64,000 bases of DNA, from contig CABUHS010000002.1 of NCBI GenBank assembly GCA_902491535.1, positions 62,001 to 126,000 of the forward strand. The letters run 5' to 3'. This stretch comes from an uncultured Eubacteriales bacterium (GTDB lineage Bacteria > Bacillota > Clostridia > Oscillospirales > CAG-272). The notes under the pieces are model-generated. The model ran no database searches and had not been told where the DNA came from. It saw nothing but the letters and a program-made list of their open reading frames with translations. Below are positions 46,075 through 55,816 of the stretch, piece by piece. Each line of letters opens with the position of its first letter. Within the stretch, counting starts at the first letter, position 1. Position numbers and translations under genes: made by a program.

Positions 46075-48333
46075 TTGAACGAAAATGAGATCAGGGAGGA
46101 CGGCGTTGCCTCTCACGATTATAAAGATATAGAAAAGCTTTTACTGTCTCTTGAGGCAACGGGAAAAAAGTATAATACAGATAAAATAAAGAAAGCGTAT
46201 CTTTTTGCCGATGCACTGCATGCGGGACAGTTTCGTGCAAGCGGCGAAAAGTATATTTACCATCCTATAGCGGTGGCGGAGATTGCTGTGTCTCTCGGAC
46301 TTGATACCGACTCCATATGTGCGGCACTTTTGCATGATACTATAGAGGATTGCGGAAGTCTTATTAGCCTTGACAGAATCGAGTCGGAATTCGGCGAAGA
46401 GGTGGCAATGCTTGTCGACGGACTTACAAAGCTTGTACATATTCCTTTTGAAGACAAGGAAGAGAAGCATATAGAAAATCTTCGCAAGATGTTTCTCGCT
46501 ATGTCAAAGGATATCCGCGTTATTTTTATAAAGCTTTGTGACAGACTGCATAATATGCGCACGCTGAAAGCAAAGCCTGAGCCTAAACAGAGAATGACGG
46601 CTCTTGAAACGATGCAGGTATATGCTCCTCTTGCCCACCGTCTCGGTATGCAGAGAATGAAGCAGGAGCTTGAGATACTTTCCCTCAGTTTTCTTGATCC
46701 TATAGGGTATGCTCAGATAGAACGGCATATAGAAGAAAAATACGGACAGAACCGCGATTTTATAGAGCGTGCAAGAACTCAGATATCCGATAAGCTTTCC
46801 GAATGCGGCGTCAAGTTTTCTCTCGACGGGAGAGTTAAAACGGTGTACAGTATATACCGCAAGATGTTTGAGCAGAACAAGAGCTTTGATGAAATATATG
46901 ATTTTTATGCGCTGCGCATTATCGTGGATACCGAGCTTGAATGTTACACTGTGCTTGGAATCATTCACGATATGTTCCATTCTGTTCCCGGACGTTTTAA
47001 AGACTATATTTCAACGCCTAAGCCGAACATGTACCGTTCGCTTCATACGACGGTTATAGGGCGCGGAGGTATACCGTTTGAGGTTCAGATACGTACATGG
47101 GAAATGCACAGGGTAGCCGAATACGGTGTCGCAGCGCACTGGAAATATAAATCCGGAGAGGAAAGCTCGATGGAGATAGACGATAAGCTTACATGGATAC
47201 GCAAGCTTATTGAGACCGAGGACGACACGCGCGATCCGGACGAGTTTATGCGTGCGCTGAAGATAGATATTTTTCACGATGAGACATTTGTATTTACTCC
47301 GAAAGGAGATGTTATTACACTTCCGCAGGGTTCTACTGTAATCGACTTTGCATATGCTATACATTCCGGTGTAGGAAACCGGATGGTCGGCGCTAAGATA
47401 AACGGTATGATAGTCCCGATAGAGCGTGTGCCTCAGAACGGCGAGATCGTAGAGATCCTGACGTCGGCTGCGTCAAAAGGACCGAGCCGTGACTGGCTTA
47501 AAATAGTAAAGACCGGCGAAGCAAGAAATAAGATCCGCCAATGGTTTAAAAAGGAACAGCGTACCGAAAATATTGCGATGGGAGCCGCAGAAGTAGACAA
47601 AGAATTCAAGCGGCTCGGCAGACCGTGTACAGAACAGCAAAAACAGGCTATCGTTCTCGCAGTAGCGTCGAGAATGGGTATAAAAACTGCTGACGACCTT
47701 TATAATACTATCGGTTACGGCGGTGTGACGGTTTCGAAGCTTGCTCCGCGTATTCGTTCTGAATTTGAAAAGACCGTCAATGCAGAAGCGGTTCAGCCGC
47801 GTACCGACGTTTCTGCAATACAGACAACTCAGATACCGAATTCGCGCAAGGGACATTCGGGAGTTATTATAGACGGAGTTGAGGGATGTACGGTAAAGTT
47901 TGCAAAATGCTGCAATCCGCTTCCGGGAGATTCACTTATCGGTTTTATAACGCGCGGATACGGAGTGTCTATCCATAAGCGTGACTGTCCTAATGTTGCG
48001 CTTTCGATGTCACGGGGGGATACTGCGGAAAGATGGGTATCTGCGAGCTGGGATGTGCCTCAGCAGGGAACAGGCTCGCGAGAGCTTTTTGAGGCGGCAC
48101 TTACTGTATATGCAGAGGACAGAATTTCACTTATTGCAGATATAACTACCGTACTCGCTGAGATGAGGGTGTCTATTACGCAGATAAATACAAGATCCAA
48201 GAGTGACGGCAGTGTCGTAATAAGTCTTACGGTAGGGGCTAAAAATCTCGACCATGTAAAATCGATCGTTGCAAGACTTAAAACAATAAAAAGTGTTGCC
48301 GATGTGTCGCGCGGATATAATGCTCCGCGCTGA
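46075..48333 (+). CDS. rel: Bifunctional (p)ppGpp synthetase/hydrolase
   Basis: A 752-residue Rel protein of the stringent response. The HD hydrolase domain has HPIAVAEI and HDTIEDC. The synthetase domain has GRFKDYIS, whose RxKD loop is the form seen in bifunctional enzymes, and YRSLHTTV. TGS (VFTPKGDVITLP), a zinc-finger-like segment with CCNPLPGD and a final ACT domain complete the usual order. The start is TTG 46075, preceded by AGAGGAATA; the next ATG would cut into the protein. hemZ begins at or just after its stop. Confidence 0.93.
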   Translation: MNENEIREDGVASHDYKDIEKLLLSLEATGKKYNTDKIKKAYLFADALHAGQFRASGEKYIYHPIAVAEIAVSLGLDTDSICAALLHDTIEDCGSLISLDRIESEFGEEVAMLVDGLTKLVHIPFEDKEEKHIENLRKMFLAMSKDIRVIFIKLCDRLHNMRTLKAKPEPKQRMTALETMQVYAPLAHRLGMQRMKQELEILSLSFLDPIGYAQIERHIEEKYGQNRDFIERARTQISDKLSECGVKFSLDGRVKTVYSIYRKMFEQNKSFDEIYDFYALRIIVDTELECYTVLGIIHDMFHSVPGRFKDYISTPKPNMYRSLHTTVIGRGGIPFEVQIRTWEMHRVAEYGVAAHWKYKSGEESSMEIDDKLTWIRKLIETEDDTRDPDEFMRALKIDIFHDETFVFTPKGDVITLPQGSTVIDFAYAIHSGVGNRMVGAKINGMIVPIERVPQNGEIVEILTSAASKGPSRDWLKIVKTGEARNKIRQWFKKEQRTENIAMGAAEVDKEFKRLGRPCTEQQKQAIVLAVASRMGIKTADDLYNTIGYGGVTVSKLAPRIRSEFEKTVNAEAVQPRTDVSAIQTTQIPNSRKGHSGVIIDGVEGCTVKFAKCCNPLPGDSLIGFITRGYGVSIHKRDCPNVALSMSRGDTAERWVSASWDVPQQGTGSRELFEAALTVYAEDRISLIADITTVLAEMRVSITQINTRSKSDGSVVISLTVGAKNLDHVKSIVARLKTIKSVADVSRGYNAPR

Positions 48334-48371
48334 TGCGGTTAAATAAAAAAACAAAAGAACGGATACTTCAG

Positions 48372-49868
48372 ATGAAACTGTATATAGACGGAGATATAAG
48401 CAGATATTATGTTCAGACGCTGTGCATGATATTTTTCCCCGGAGCTAAATTTCCGGAAAATGAGGAATTTCTGCCGGGAGGCGATGAGGTAACGGTAAAT
48501 CTCAGATCTTCCGAAGGAACGTATGATGCAGAGGTTATCATGCGCTCCGGAGGAAAAAGCTGCGTCGGCAGAAGATGTGAGATCAGGGGCGGAATAGATT
48601 CCGATGAACGTTTGAAAAAACGTGCGGTCGGAAAGGCGCTGTATGATGCCGGATCAGAGATGTTCGGTTTTTCTCCGGATTGGGGAATACTTACAGGTGT
48701 TCGTCCTGCAAAGCTGGCGGCCGAGCTTATGAGACTTGCGGAGACTGACGGGTATGCCGATCCCGCTGCGGAAGCAGAGAGAATATTAATGCAGGATTAC
48801 TGTGCTTCTGCGGAGAAAGCCAAACTGCTTACAACTGTTGCCCGAAACGAGGAGAGGTTGATAGGATCGTTCGGCGAGAATACGTGCAGTGTGTATATAT
48901 CAATACCTTTTTGTCCGACAAGGTGCGCGTACTGCTCATTTGTTTCGTATTCTACAAAACGGTTGCTTTCGCTTATTCCGCAATATGTTGAACGGATTTG
49001 TACCGATATAGAACGGCTTGGCAGAACACTGTCTGAAATAGGCCAGAAGCCGTCGACAGTATATATCGGAGGCGGTACGCCGACGATACTGGATGTATCT
49101 CAGATTGAAATTATCCTCAGATGCATAGACAGGAATATAGATCTTTCAGGTGTCAGGGAGTTTACACTTGAAGCAGGACGTCCCGATACTATAACTCCTG
49201 AAAAACTTATCGCCGCGAAATCAGGAGGGGTATCGAGAATAAGTATAAATCCGCAGACTACAAATGATGAGATTCTTAAAGCAATAGGGCGGGCGCATAC
49301 GTCGGAAGAGTTTCTGCGTGCATATGAATCCGCTGATTCAGTTGGATTTAAGTGTATAAATACCGATCTTATTGCAGGACTTCCCGGAGAATCGTATGAC
49401 AGCTTTGTCCGCAGCATGGATACCGTAAGTGCCCTTGCACCGCGTAATATTACCGTTCATACCTTCTGTGTAAAAAAATCCGCCGAGCTTCATGACAACA
49501 GCTCGTCATATTCCAGAACCGGCACGGACGCAGGACGCGCGGTCGCTTATTCTCAGCTTAAAGCAAATGCAGACGGTTACCTTCCGTATTATATGTATAA
49601 GCAGAAAAACTCTGTCGGCAGTTATGAGAATGTAGGATTTTCCAAACCCGGCTACGAGGGACTGTACAATATTCTGATAATGGATGAGGTACACAGTATT
49701 TTTGCCGCAGGGGCAGGCGCCGTCACAAAGCTCGTTTCCCGTTCGCGAAGTGATATAGAGCGGCTGTTTATGCCGAAATATCCGTATGAGTATCTTTCCG
49801 GAGACGCCTGCGCAGCATATTCGGACTATGAATCAAAGGTTCTGGATTTTTATCGTAATACATACTGA
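48372..49868 (+). CDS. hemZ: Radical SAM coproporphyrinogen dehydrogenase-like HemZ
   Basis: A 498-residue radical SAM protein of the HemZ branch. The cluster motif is CPTRCAYC, followed by YIGGGTPT, FTLEAGRPDT, SINPQTTND and DLIAGLPGE. An N-terminal domain of about 170 residues beginning MKLYIDGD is the HemZ mark that separates it from HemN/HemW. The frame can start at ATG 48333, overlapping the rel stop by one base; ATG 48372 was preferred because it matches the usual HemZ N-terminus. Presumed role is oxygen-independent haem precursor oxidation, though Clostridia without haem also keep it. Confidence 0.88.
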   Translation: MKLYIDGDISRYYVQTLCMIFFPGAKFPENEEFLPGGDEVTVNLRSSEGTYDAEVIMRSGGKSCVGRRCEIRGGIDSDERLKKRAVGKALYDAGSEMFGFSPDWGILTGVRPAKLAAELMRLAETDGYADPAAEAERILMQDYCASAEKAKLLTTVARNEERLIGSFGENTCSVYISIPFCPTRCAYCSFVSYSTKRLLSLIPQYVERICTDIERLGRTLSEIGQKPSTVYIGGGTPTILDVSQIEIILRCIDRNIDLSGVREFTLEAGRPDTITPEKLIAAKSGGVSRISINPQTTNDEILKAIGRAHTSEEFLRAYESADSVGFKCINTDLIAGLPGESYDSFVRSMDTVSALAPRNITVHTFCVKKSAELHDNSSSYSRTGTDAGRAVAYSQLKANADGYLPYYMYKQKNSVGSYENVGFSKPGYEGLYNILIMDEVHSIFAAGAGAVTKLVSRSRSDIERLFMPKYPYEYLSGDACAAYSDYESKVLDFYRNTY

Positions 49869-49997
49869 TTTGCAGCGATGAATTGTTATGACTGTAATAA
49901 AAACACGTCAGTTTTAGAATATTCAGAAATTTTTGAAATAAAATATAACATATGTGCGCTGCGCTGGTGCGGTAATTTCCGATAGAGGTGAGCTTTG

Positions 49998-50924
49998 TTG
50001 TCAGAAAAAATAAAATATTTTAATGAAAATATAAGTGCGGAGATGTTTATCCGCGAGTGCGAGACCGATTTTGAATCTCAGCTTGACGCTGCGATCGGCG
50101 AGATAAAAAACAGGCTTTCGGTACAGCCGGATATCAGGATAATAACGCTTTCAGGACCTACCTGCTCAGGAAAAACTACGACGGCGGGAAAGCTTATATC
50201 AGCGCTCGGAGAGATGGGAATGCGGATATTTTCGGTTTCTCTGGATGATTTTTTCAAGAGTGTTGACGCGGATCTCGATTCATATTCTGAAAGCAATGAG
50301 CTTCTTGACCTTGACAGTGTTGACGCTATAGATGTAGAATATCTTCGGAAATTTATTTCGGGAGTGTTTTCCCGTGAGAGGGTATATCTTCCGTATTTTG
50401 ATTTTCATATACAGACATGCACAGGCTACAGAGCCGTTGACAGCGGCAGATACGATATTATTCTTCTTGAAGGAATACAGGCGGTATATCCGGCTGTACG
50501 CGCGCTTTTGCGAGGGCATCAGTTTATAAGTATTTTCACAAATGCCGCTTCCGGTGTGGCGGTCGGCGATGTTTATTTTGATTGCCGTGAAGTCAGATTT
50601 ATGCGGAGGATACTCAGGGACAATCTGTTCCGCTCGGCGTCTGTGGAATTTACCGTGCAGGTATGGAGAAACGTTGTTGCAAACGAAGAAAGCAGTATAT
50701 TGCCGGGTGAGAAATATGCCGATATTTCGGTAGATTCGACGCTTGCGTATGAACCCTGTGTTATCAAGGAACCTCTTCTCAGACTTCTTGATAAAGTTAA
50801 AGAGGATTATCCGCTTTATCCTACTGTAAAGGCGATTGCAGATAAGCTGAAATTGATACCGTCGCTTCCGTCGGATTTAGTTCCTGACAGATCCGTGTTC
50901 AGAGAATTTATCGGGAGCAAATGA
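49998..50924 (+). CDS. Uridine-kinase-like P-loop protein
   Basis: A 308-residue protein with a Walker A GPTCSGKTTTAGKL near residue 53, SLDDFF (acidic substrate loop), YLPYFDFH and the Walker-B-like DIILLEGIQAV, the order seen in uridine kinase/phosphoribulokinase-family proteins. It is the shorter, TGS-less version of the nucleoside-kinase-like proteins common in Clostridia. AGAGGTGA lies seven bases before TTG 49998; the TTG at 49995 is too close. The substrate is uncertain. mtaD follows after 28 bases. Confidence 0.8.
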   Translation: MSEKIKYFNENISAEMFIRECETDFESQLDAAIGEIKNRLSVQPDIRIITLSGPTCSGKTTTAGKLISALGEMGMRIFSVSLDDFFKSVDADLDSYSESNELLDLDSVDAIDVEYLRKFISGVFSRERVYLPYFDFHIQTCTGYRAVDSGRYDIILLEGIQAVYPAVRALLRGHQFISIFTNAASGVAVGDVYFDCREVRFMRRILRDNLFRSASVEFTVQVWRNVVANEESSILPGEKYADISVDSTLAYEPCVIKEPLLRLLDKVKEDYPLYPTVKAIADKLKLIPSLPSDLVPDRSVFREFIGSK

Positions 50925-50952
50925 TTTACATGAAGAAAAGGAAGGAACAAAA

Positions 50953-52239
50953 ATGAAGATATTATTCAGAGGTGCCGAGCTTATCGGCAAAGGTGTTTCC
51001 GATGTTGTAACAGACGGAAAGTTTATCTCATATATCGGAGAGAAAGCACCGGAGGACAGTTATGACCGCGTTATAGACTGCAAAAACAAAATGATGCTTC
51101 CTGGACTTTATAATTGCCATACTCATGCGGCTATGACGCTGTTCCGCGGATACGGCGAGGACATGCCGCTTCAGCAATGGCTTACCGAACGTATCTTTCC
51201 GGCGGAGGATCTGCTCACCGATCATGCCGTACATACAGCTTCTCTATTTGCAATTGCAGAGATGATACGCGGAGGTATCGTTTCTTTTTCCGATATGTAT
51301 TTCTTCTGCGAGGATACTGCTACAGCAGTTGAAAAGACAGGAATAAAAGCAAATCTCAGCCGTGCCGTTACTTCATTTGATAAGGATATCGACATGGCTT
51401 CCGATCCGAGGTTTGCAGAGGCAAAGGCGCTTTTTGCCGGATGGAATAATACATGCGGCGGGCGAATAAAAATAGATATGGCGATACATGCCGAGTATAC
51501 TAACGTTGAAAAGGCATGCCGTGCTGTTGCTGAATATGCGGCTGCAAATTCGGCGGGACTTCACATTCATCTTTCTGAGACAGAATCCGAACACAGAGAG
51601 TGCATAGAACGGCACGGCAAAACTCCCGCGAAGTTCTTTGCAGACTGCGGATGCTTTAATGTCCCTGTTACAGCGGCTCATTGCGTGTGGGTAGAGGACA
51701 GCGATATCGAGCTTATGGCAAAGCACGGCGTTACTGCGGTTTATAATCCCGTCAGCAATCTCAAGCTCGGAAGCGGTGTTATGCCTATGAAGAAACTGCT
51801 CGACGGAGGCGTAAATGTTGCGCTCGGAACTGACGGAGCCGCATCGAATAATACGCTCGACATATTCAAGGAAATGCATGTCGGTGCGATAGCTCAGAAA
51901 GGATTCATGAGAGATCCTTCAAAGATAGGTGCTGCGGAGCTTATCGCAGCAGCTACGGCAAACGGCGCAGCTGCGCAGGGACGCTTTGACAGCGGCTGCC
52001 TTGAGGCGGGAAAGTGTGCCGACCTTATTCTCGTTGATCTTGATGCAATAAACAACATGCCTTATTATGATCTTCGTTATACTGCTGTTTACAGTGCATG
52101 CTCGGCAAATGTCAGACTGACTATGGTTGACGGAAATATACTCTACGAAAACGGAGAATATACAACTATTGACGAAGAAAAACTGAAATTTGATATGAGG
52201 AATGAATGCGGTGGCTATTTCAAAAATAAAAAACAATAA
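50953..52239 (+). CDS. mtaD: 5'-methylthioadenosine/S-adenosylhomocysteine deaminase
   Basis: A 428-residue amidohydrolase-superfamily deaminase. Metal and substrate residues: CHTHAAMTLFRGYGED (HxH), HIHLSETESEH, AHCVWVED and GTDGAASNNTLD, all typical of MtaD/SAH deaminases and of ATZ-like enzymes. It would convert methylthioadenosine or SAH to the inosyl compound in methyl-cycle salvage. AAAGGAAGGAA precedes the ATG. The spoVB start lies inside its last codons. Confidence 0.88.
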   Translation: MKILFRGAELIGKGVSDVVTDGKFISYIGEKAPEDSYDRVIDCKNKMMLPGLYNCHTHAAMTLFRGYGEDMPLQQWLTERIFPAEDLLTDHAVHTASLFAIAEMIRGGIVSFSDMYFFCEDTATAVEKTGIKANLSRAVTSFDKDIDMASDPRFAEAKALFAGWNNTCGGRIKIDMAIHAEYTNVEKACRAVAEYAAANSAGLHIHLSETESEHRECIERHGKTPAKFFADCGCFNVPVTAAHCVWVEDSDIELMAKHGVTAVYNPVSNLKLGSGVMPMKKLLDGGVNVALGTDGAASNNTLDIFKEMHVGAIAQKGFMRDPSKIGAAELIAAATANGAAAQGRFDSGCLEAGKCADLILVDLDAINNMPYYDLRYTAVYSACSANVRLTMVDGNILYENGEYTTIDEEKLKFDMRNECGGYFKNKKQ

Positions 52240-53854
52240 AAATCTGTTCTTCTCCGGAGTTGCGGTACTGACATTTACCAACGTGCTTAACAAAGTGATC
52301 GGGGTATTGTTCAGAATACCGATAAGCAATATGCTCGGAGACTCGGGCATGGCGTATTTCAATGCCGCATATCACATATATACATGGTTCTATATGCTGT
52401 CAACAGGAGGACTTCCTCTTGCAGTATCCATGCTTGTCTCTGAGGCGAGATTCAAAGGCAACCGCGAGGAGATAAAACGGATATATAAAATATCAATGCG
52501 GCTGTTTTTCGCTGTCGGTGCGGTCGGAACTACCCTTATGATAGTATTTTCAAAAGGGTTTGCGCATATGAACGGCGTCTCGGATTCATATGTTTCGATA
52601 ATCGCAGTTGCTCCGACGCTGTTTCTTGTTTGCATAGCAAGCGCGATGCGCGGATATTTTCAGGGATTTCAGGAGATGCGGCCGACTGCGGTTTCTCAGA
52701 TCATGGAAACTGCAGGAAAGCTTGTGATGGGTATAATTTTTGCCCGTTACGCGCTTTCACAAGGTTACGGCTTGCATATAGTTGCAGCATATGCGATTTC
52801 CGGTCTTACGATCGGAACCGCATTCGGAATGCTCTTTCTGTTTATTTCGAAGCTTCGTTTTCATGAGGAGAATTATCGTGTTGAAGGCGTGCTTGAAACT
52901 GCGGAGGTACATAAGGTACGCTCTGTAAAGAGTATAGTAAAACAGCTTCTTTTAATAGCGATACCTATAACGATAAGTTCGTCGATAATGAGTCTTACAA
53001 CCATGGTTGACGATATGATAATCAACTGGAGACTGATGTCTATCGGTTACACAGAGGCGGCGGCTAACGCGCTTTACGGAAATTATACCGGCTTTGCAGT
53101 TCCGTTTGCAAATCTTCCGCCGGCGCTTATATATCCGATATCTTATTCACTGATACCGCTGTTAAAGGGCACTCTTACGATTGGTGACAGAGACCGTTCG
53201 GTAGAGATATGTAAGCGGTCACTGAAGATTACAGCACTTATTTCGATACCGTGTACTGTCGGAATATGTGTTATGTCCGAGCCACTGCTCAGATTGATCT
53301 ATAATGCCGACAGCTCGAAGCTTGCTGCGAAGCCGCTGTCTATTCTTTCACTTTCTATCTTTTTTGTATGTATGCTTTCCATTTCGAATGCAGTGCTTCA
53401 GGCGCACGGTAAACAGAATTTACCTATAATATCTCTTGTTGCCGGATCTGTTGTCAAAATGATATCGAGCTTTATTCTTATAGGGATTCCGGAGATCGGA
53501 ATTTACGGAGCGCCGATATCGACGGTTATCTGCTATGTCGTTATAACCGTATTCAACGTATATTTCATGTCAAAATATACAGGTGTTACGCCCAAAGTGT
53601 TTCGTACCTTTTTTAAACCGCTCGTCGCATCGGTAATTTCCATGGCGGGTGCGTTCGGAACTCTTTGCCTGCTTGAAACAAGAATGCAGGGCAAGCTTGT
53701 TACTGTTTTGGCCGTCGCCGCAGCGGCAGTGATATATTTTATCGCTCTTATTGTATTGCGCGGCATTGATGATGACGATATCAAAATGTTTCCTAAGGGG
53801 GATCGCATTCTCGAATCTCTTCAAAAGATAGGACTGTTTAAAAGCAAAGGATGA
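52211..53854 (+). CDS. spoVB: SpoVB/MurJ-type lipid flippase (sporulation)
   Basis: A 547-residue polytopic membrane protein of the MVF/polysaccharide-transport group, with about fourteen helices. The opening VLTFTNVLNKVIGVLFRIP, then GLPLAVSMLVSEAR and the LPPALIYPISYSLIPLL segment match SpoVB/YkvU. The gene order with mazG and the yab genes supports SpoVB, a probable lipid-linked peptidoglycan precursor flippase for spore cortex. The ATG at 52202 has its GAGGA directly attached, so GTG 52211 with a nine-base spacing is more likely. It overlaps mtaD by 29 bases and ends next to the mazG leader. Confidence 0.87.
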   Translation: MAISKIKNNKNLFFSGVAVLTFTNVLNKVIGVLFRIPISNMLGDSGMAYFNAAYHIYTWFYMLSTGGLPLAVSMLVSEARFKGNREEIKRIYKISMRLFFAVGAVGTTLMIVFSKGFAHMNGVSDSYVSIIAVAPTLFLVCIASAMRGYFQGFQEMRPTAVSQIMETAGKLVMGIIFARYALSQGYGLHIVAAYAISGLTIGTAFGMLFLFISKLRFHEENYRVEGVLETAEVHKVRSVKSIVKQLLLIAIPITISSSIMSLTTMVDDMIINWRLMSIGYTEAAANALYGNYTGFAVPFANLPPALIYPISYSLIPLLKGTLTIGDRDRSVEICKRSLKITALISIPCTVGICVMSEPLLRLIYNADSSKLAAKPLSILSLSIFFVCMLSISNAVLQAHGKQNLPIISLVAGSVVKMISSFILIGIPEIGIYGAPISTVICYVVITVFNVYFMSKYTGVTPKVFRTFFKPLVASVISMAGAFGTLCLLETRMQGKLVTVLAVAAAAVIYFIALIVLRGIDDDDIKMFPKGDRILESLQKIGLFKSKG

Positions 53855-53877
53855 ACTATAAAAGATCGGAAGTAATT

Positions 53878-54558
53878 ATGAAAAAAGAAGATATAATTCA
53901 AAAATACAGAACTGAAGCTAAAATGGGTATTGATGACCTTCGCGCGATAATATCAATGCTTCGCGCTCCGGACGGATGTCCGTGGGATAAAGTTCAGACT
54001 CATGAGAGTATACGAAATAATTTTATTGAGGAAACATATGAGGCTGTCGAAGCGATAGATAACGGGGATGTACCTCTTCTTCGTGAAGAACTCGGAGATG
54101 TGCTGCTTCAGGTAGTGTTCCATGCTTGCATGGAGGAGGAAAAGGGAAGCTTTTCGCTTGATGATGTGGCAAATGAAGTGTGCCGGAAGCTTGTTCTCAG
54201 ACATCCGCATGTCTTTGCGGATGTTCAGGCTGATACTGTCGGCGCTGTGCTGAACAATTGGGATGCGATAAAACAGAAATCCAAGCATCAGAGTACCGCT
54301 ACAGAAACGCTTGAGAGCGTTGCACGCTCGCTTCCCGCGCTTATGCGTGCGGAAAAAATGTACGGACGGGCTGCCAAAGCAGGATATGCAGGTGCGGCGA
54401 TGCCTTCGGATGATGACAGCTCGGTCGGAGCGGATCTTTTGCGTATTGTGTGCAGGGCAAAGGATAACGGCATCGATGCGGAGCAAAAGCTGTATGAGGC
54501 ATGTGACGCTATGACAGAGCGTGTCCGCGCTGTTGAAAACGGATCGGCAGTTAAGTAA
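53878..54558 (+). CDS. mazG: MazG-family nucleotide pyrophosphohydrolase (YabN-like)
   Basis: A 226-residue MazG protein. The signature CPWDKVQTHESIRNNFIEE with the EExxE metal ladder (EETYEAVEAI and EELGDVLLQVVFHA) marks the catalytic helices. A second, shorter MazG-like segment follows (NNWDAIKQKSK). It removes pyrophosphate from NTPs. It lacks the methylase domain fused to the B. subtilis YabN protein. GGAAGT supports ATG 53878; the frame also has an ATG overlapping the spoVB stop. Confidence 0.9.
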   Translation: MKKEDIIQKYRTEAKMGIDDLRAIISMLRAPDGCPWDKVQTHESIRNNFIEETYEAVEAIDNGDVPLLREELGDVLLQVVFHACMEEEKGSFSLDDVANEVCRKLVLRHPHVFADVQADTVGAVLNNWDAIKQKSKHQSTATETLESVARSLPALMRAEKMYGRAAKAGYAGAAMPSDDDSSVGADLLRIVCRAKDNGIDAEQKLYEACDAMTERVRAVENGSAVK

Positions 54559-54588
54559 TTAAGGCTGTTTATCACGGGGGAAGTTGTA

Positions 54589-54861
54589 ATGACAAGGTCT
54601 GATATGATAGCCGCTGTAGCAGAGCTTACCGGATTCAGAAAGAAGGATATCGAAACTACGGTCGCTGCTGTCTTCGATGTGATCGGAGATGCTCTTGCAT
54701 CCGACGGAAAGGTTTTGATCTCGGGTTTCGGTACATTTGAAGCAAAGATACGCGGAGAGCATGAGGGACGTAATCCTTATACGGGAGAAACTATGACGGT
54801 AGCGCCGTCATGCCGTGTGTCCTTCAGCAGCGGAAAGACTTTAAAAGAGAAGCTCGGATAA
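54589..54861 (+). CDS. hup: HU-family DNA-binding protein
   Basis: A 90-residue histone-like protein with the full HU fold: GFGTFEAKIRGEHEGRNPYTGE contains the DNA-arm RNPxTGE motif, and the helix LKEKLG closes it. GGGGGAAG precedes the ATG. It stands between mazG and rqcP, a common clostridial order. Confidence 0.93.
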   Translation: MTRSDMIAAVAELTGFRKKDIETTVAAVFDVIGDALASDGKVLISGFGTFEAKIRGEHEGRNPYTGETMTVAPSCRVSFSSGKTLKEKLG

Positions 54862-54988
54862 AAGCGGGATTGAAAAGAATTTTTAATAATATAGATAAAA
54901 ACGGTTAAAAATCATTTTTGCCGACGGTAAAACGAACGCTGAAAAATATACGGATTATAGGTTCACGGCGTTCTGAAAGGAAGAAAAA

Positions 54989-55231
54989 ATGCGTATAGAC
55001 AAGTTTTTAAAGGTTTCACGTATTATAAAACGTCGGACGGTTGCAAACGAAGCATGCGATGCGTCGCATATTTCGGTAAACGGACGCCCGGTGAAGGCTT
55101 CGTATGATGTAAAAGAAGGCGACGTTATAAATGTAACCTTTGGAGAGCGTTCTCTCACAGTTCGTGTTAAAGATGTGAAGGAGCATGCGCTGAAGGCGGA
55201 TGCAGCGTCCATGTACGAAGTTATTTCCTGA
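54989..55231 (+). CDS. rqcP: Ribosome quality control S4-domain protein RqcP (YabO)
   Basis: An 80-residue S4-domain RNA-binding protein: MRIDKFLKVSRIIKRRTVANEAC, HISVNGRPVKASYDVKEGD. RqcP works with RqcH on stalled 50S subunits to add alanine tails. AAAGGAAG precedes the ATG. The 127-base gap before it holds no gene. Confidence 0.92.
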   Translation: MRIDKFLKVSRIIKRRTVANEACDASHISVNGRPVKASYDVKEGDVINVTFGERSLTVRVKDVKEHALKADAASMYEVIS

Positions 55232-55258
55232 TATAATTTTTAAGTCGGACGTTTTTCG

Positions 55259-55287
55259 GAATACCTTTTTAATAATAAACATATTAT
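55259..55287 (+). promoter_or_regulatory. Candidate sigma-E promoter upstream of yabP
   Basis: GAATACC, 14 bases, then CATATTAT, close to the mother-cell sigma-E consensus (-35 GAATA, -10 CATACANT). yabPQ is sigma-E dependent in B. subtilis, and this is the only such match in the gap. Confidence 0.4.
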
Positions 55288-55415
55288 AATTCTGAGAGAA
55301 TTTTATTGTTTGCCGGATAGTTTGCTTGCGGATACGGACAGCTCATGCAGCTTGCCGGATTTCAAATTAAACTGCGCCGCAGCTTTTCGGCTTTAAGGAA
55401 AGGTATGGCAGAATT

Positions 55416-55814
55416 ATGACTGAAAAAGGAAAGGCTACGGAGAAACGTTCACCGCATGATGTTGTTATGAAGGGGCGCAGTGCGCTTCAGATCACAGGTG
55501 TGGAGGATGTACTCTCTTTCGATGATGTGAGTATAGTTATGCTTACGGCAATGGGTACACTCTCTGTGGACGGAGAAAATCTCAGGATAGTCAGCTTTAA
55601 CTCTCCTCAGAATGCAGCTGCTAAGTCAAGTGCAGCAGGAGAAAGCAGCGACAGGCATATGTCTCTTTATTACGATGACGCGGAAAAGAGTGATGATCGT
55701 TCTCTGCGGGCTGGATGCATTGCCATAGAGGGAACGGTCAACGGGCTTGTGTATACCGATGATACGGAGCCTCAGGAGCGCGGCGGTCTGTTCGGACTTT
55801 TCAGAAGGCACTGA
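55416..55814 (+). CDS. yabP: Sporulation protein YabP
   Basis: A 132-residue protein with the YabP/YqfC fold: HDVVMKGRSALQITGVEDVLSFD then TAMGTLSVDGENLRIVSFN. It carries a longer, polar C-terminal tail than the B. subtilis protein. It is a mother-cell coat/cortex morphogenesis factor. The ATG follows AAGGAAAGG; yabQ starts 2 bases after its stop. Confidence 0.88.
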   Translation: MTEKGKATEKRSPHDVVMKGRSALQITGVEDVLSFDDVSIVMLTAMGTLSVDGENLRIVSFNSPQNAAAKSSAAGESSDRHMSLYYDDAEKSDDRSLRAGCIAIEGTVNGLVYTDDTEPQERGGLFGLFRRH

Positions 55815-55816
55815 AT

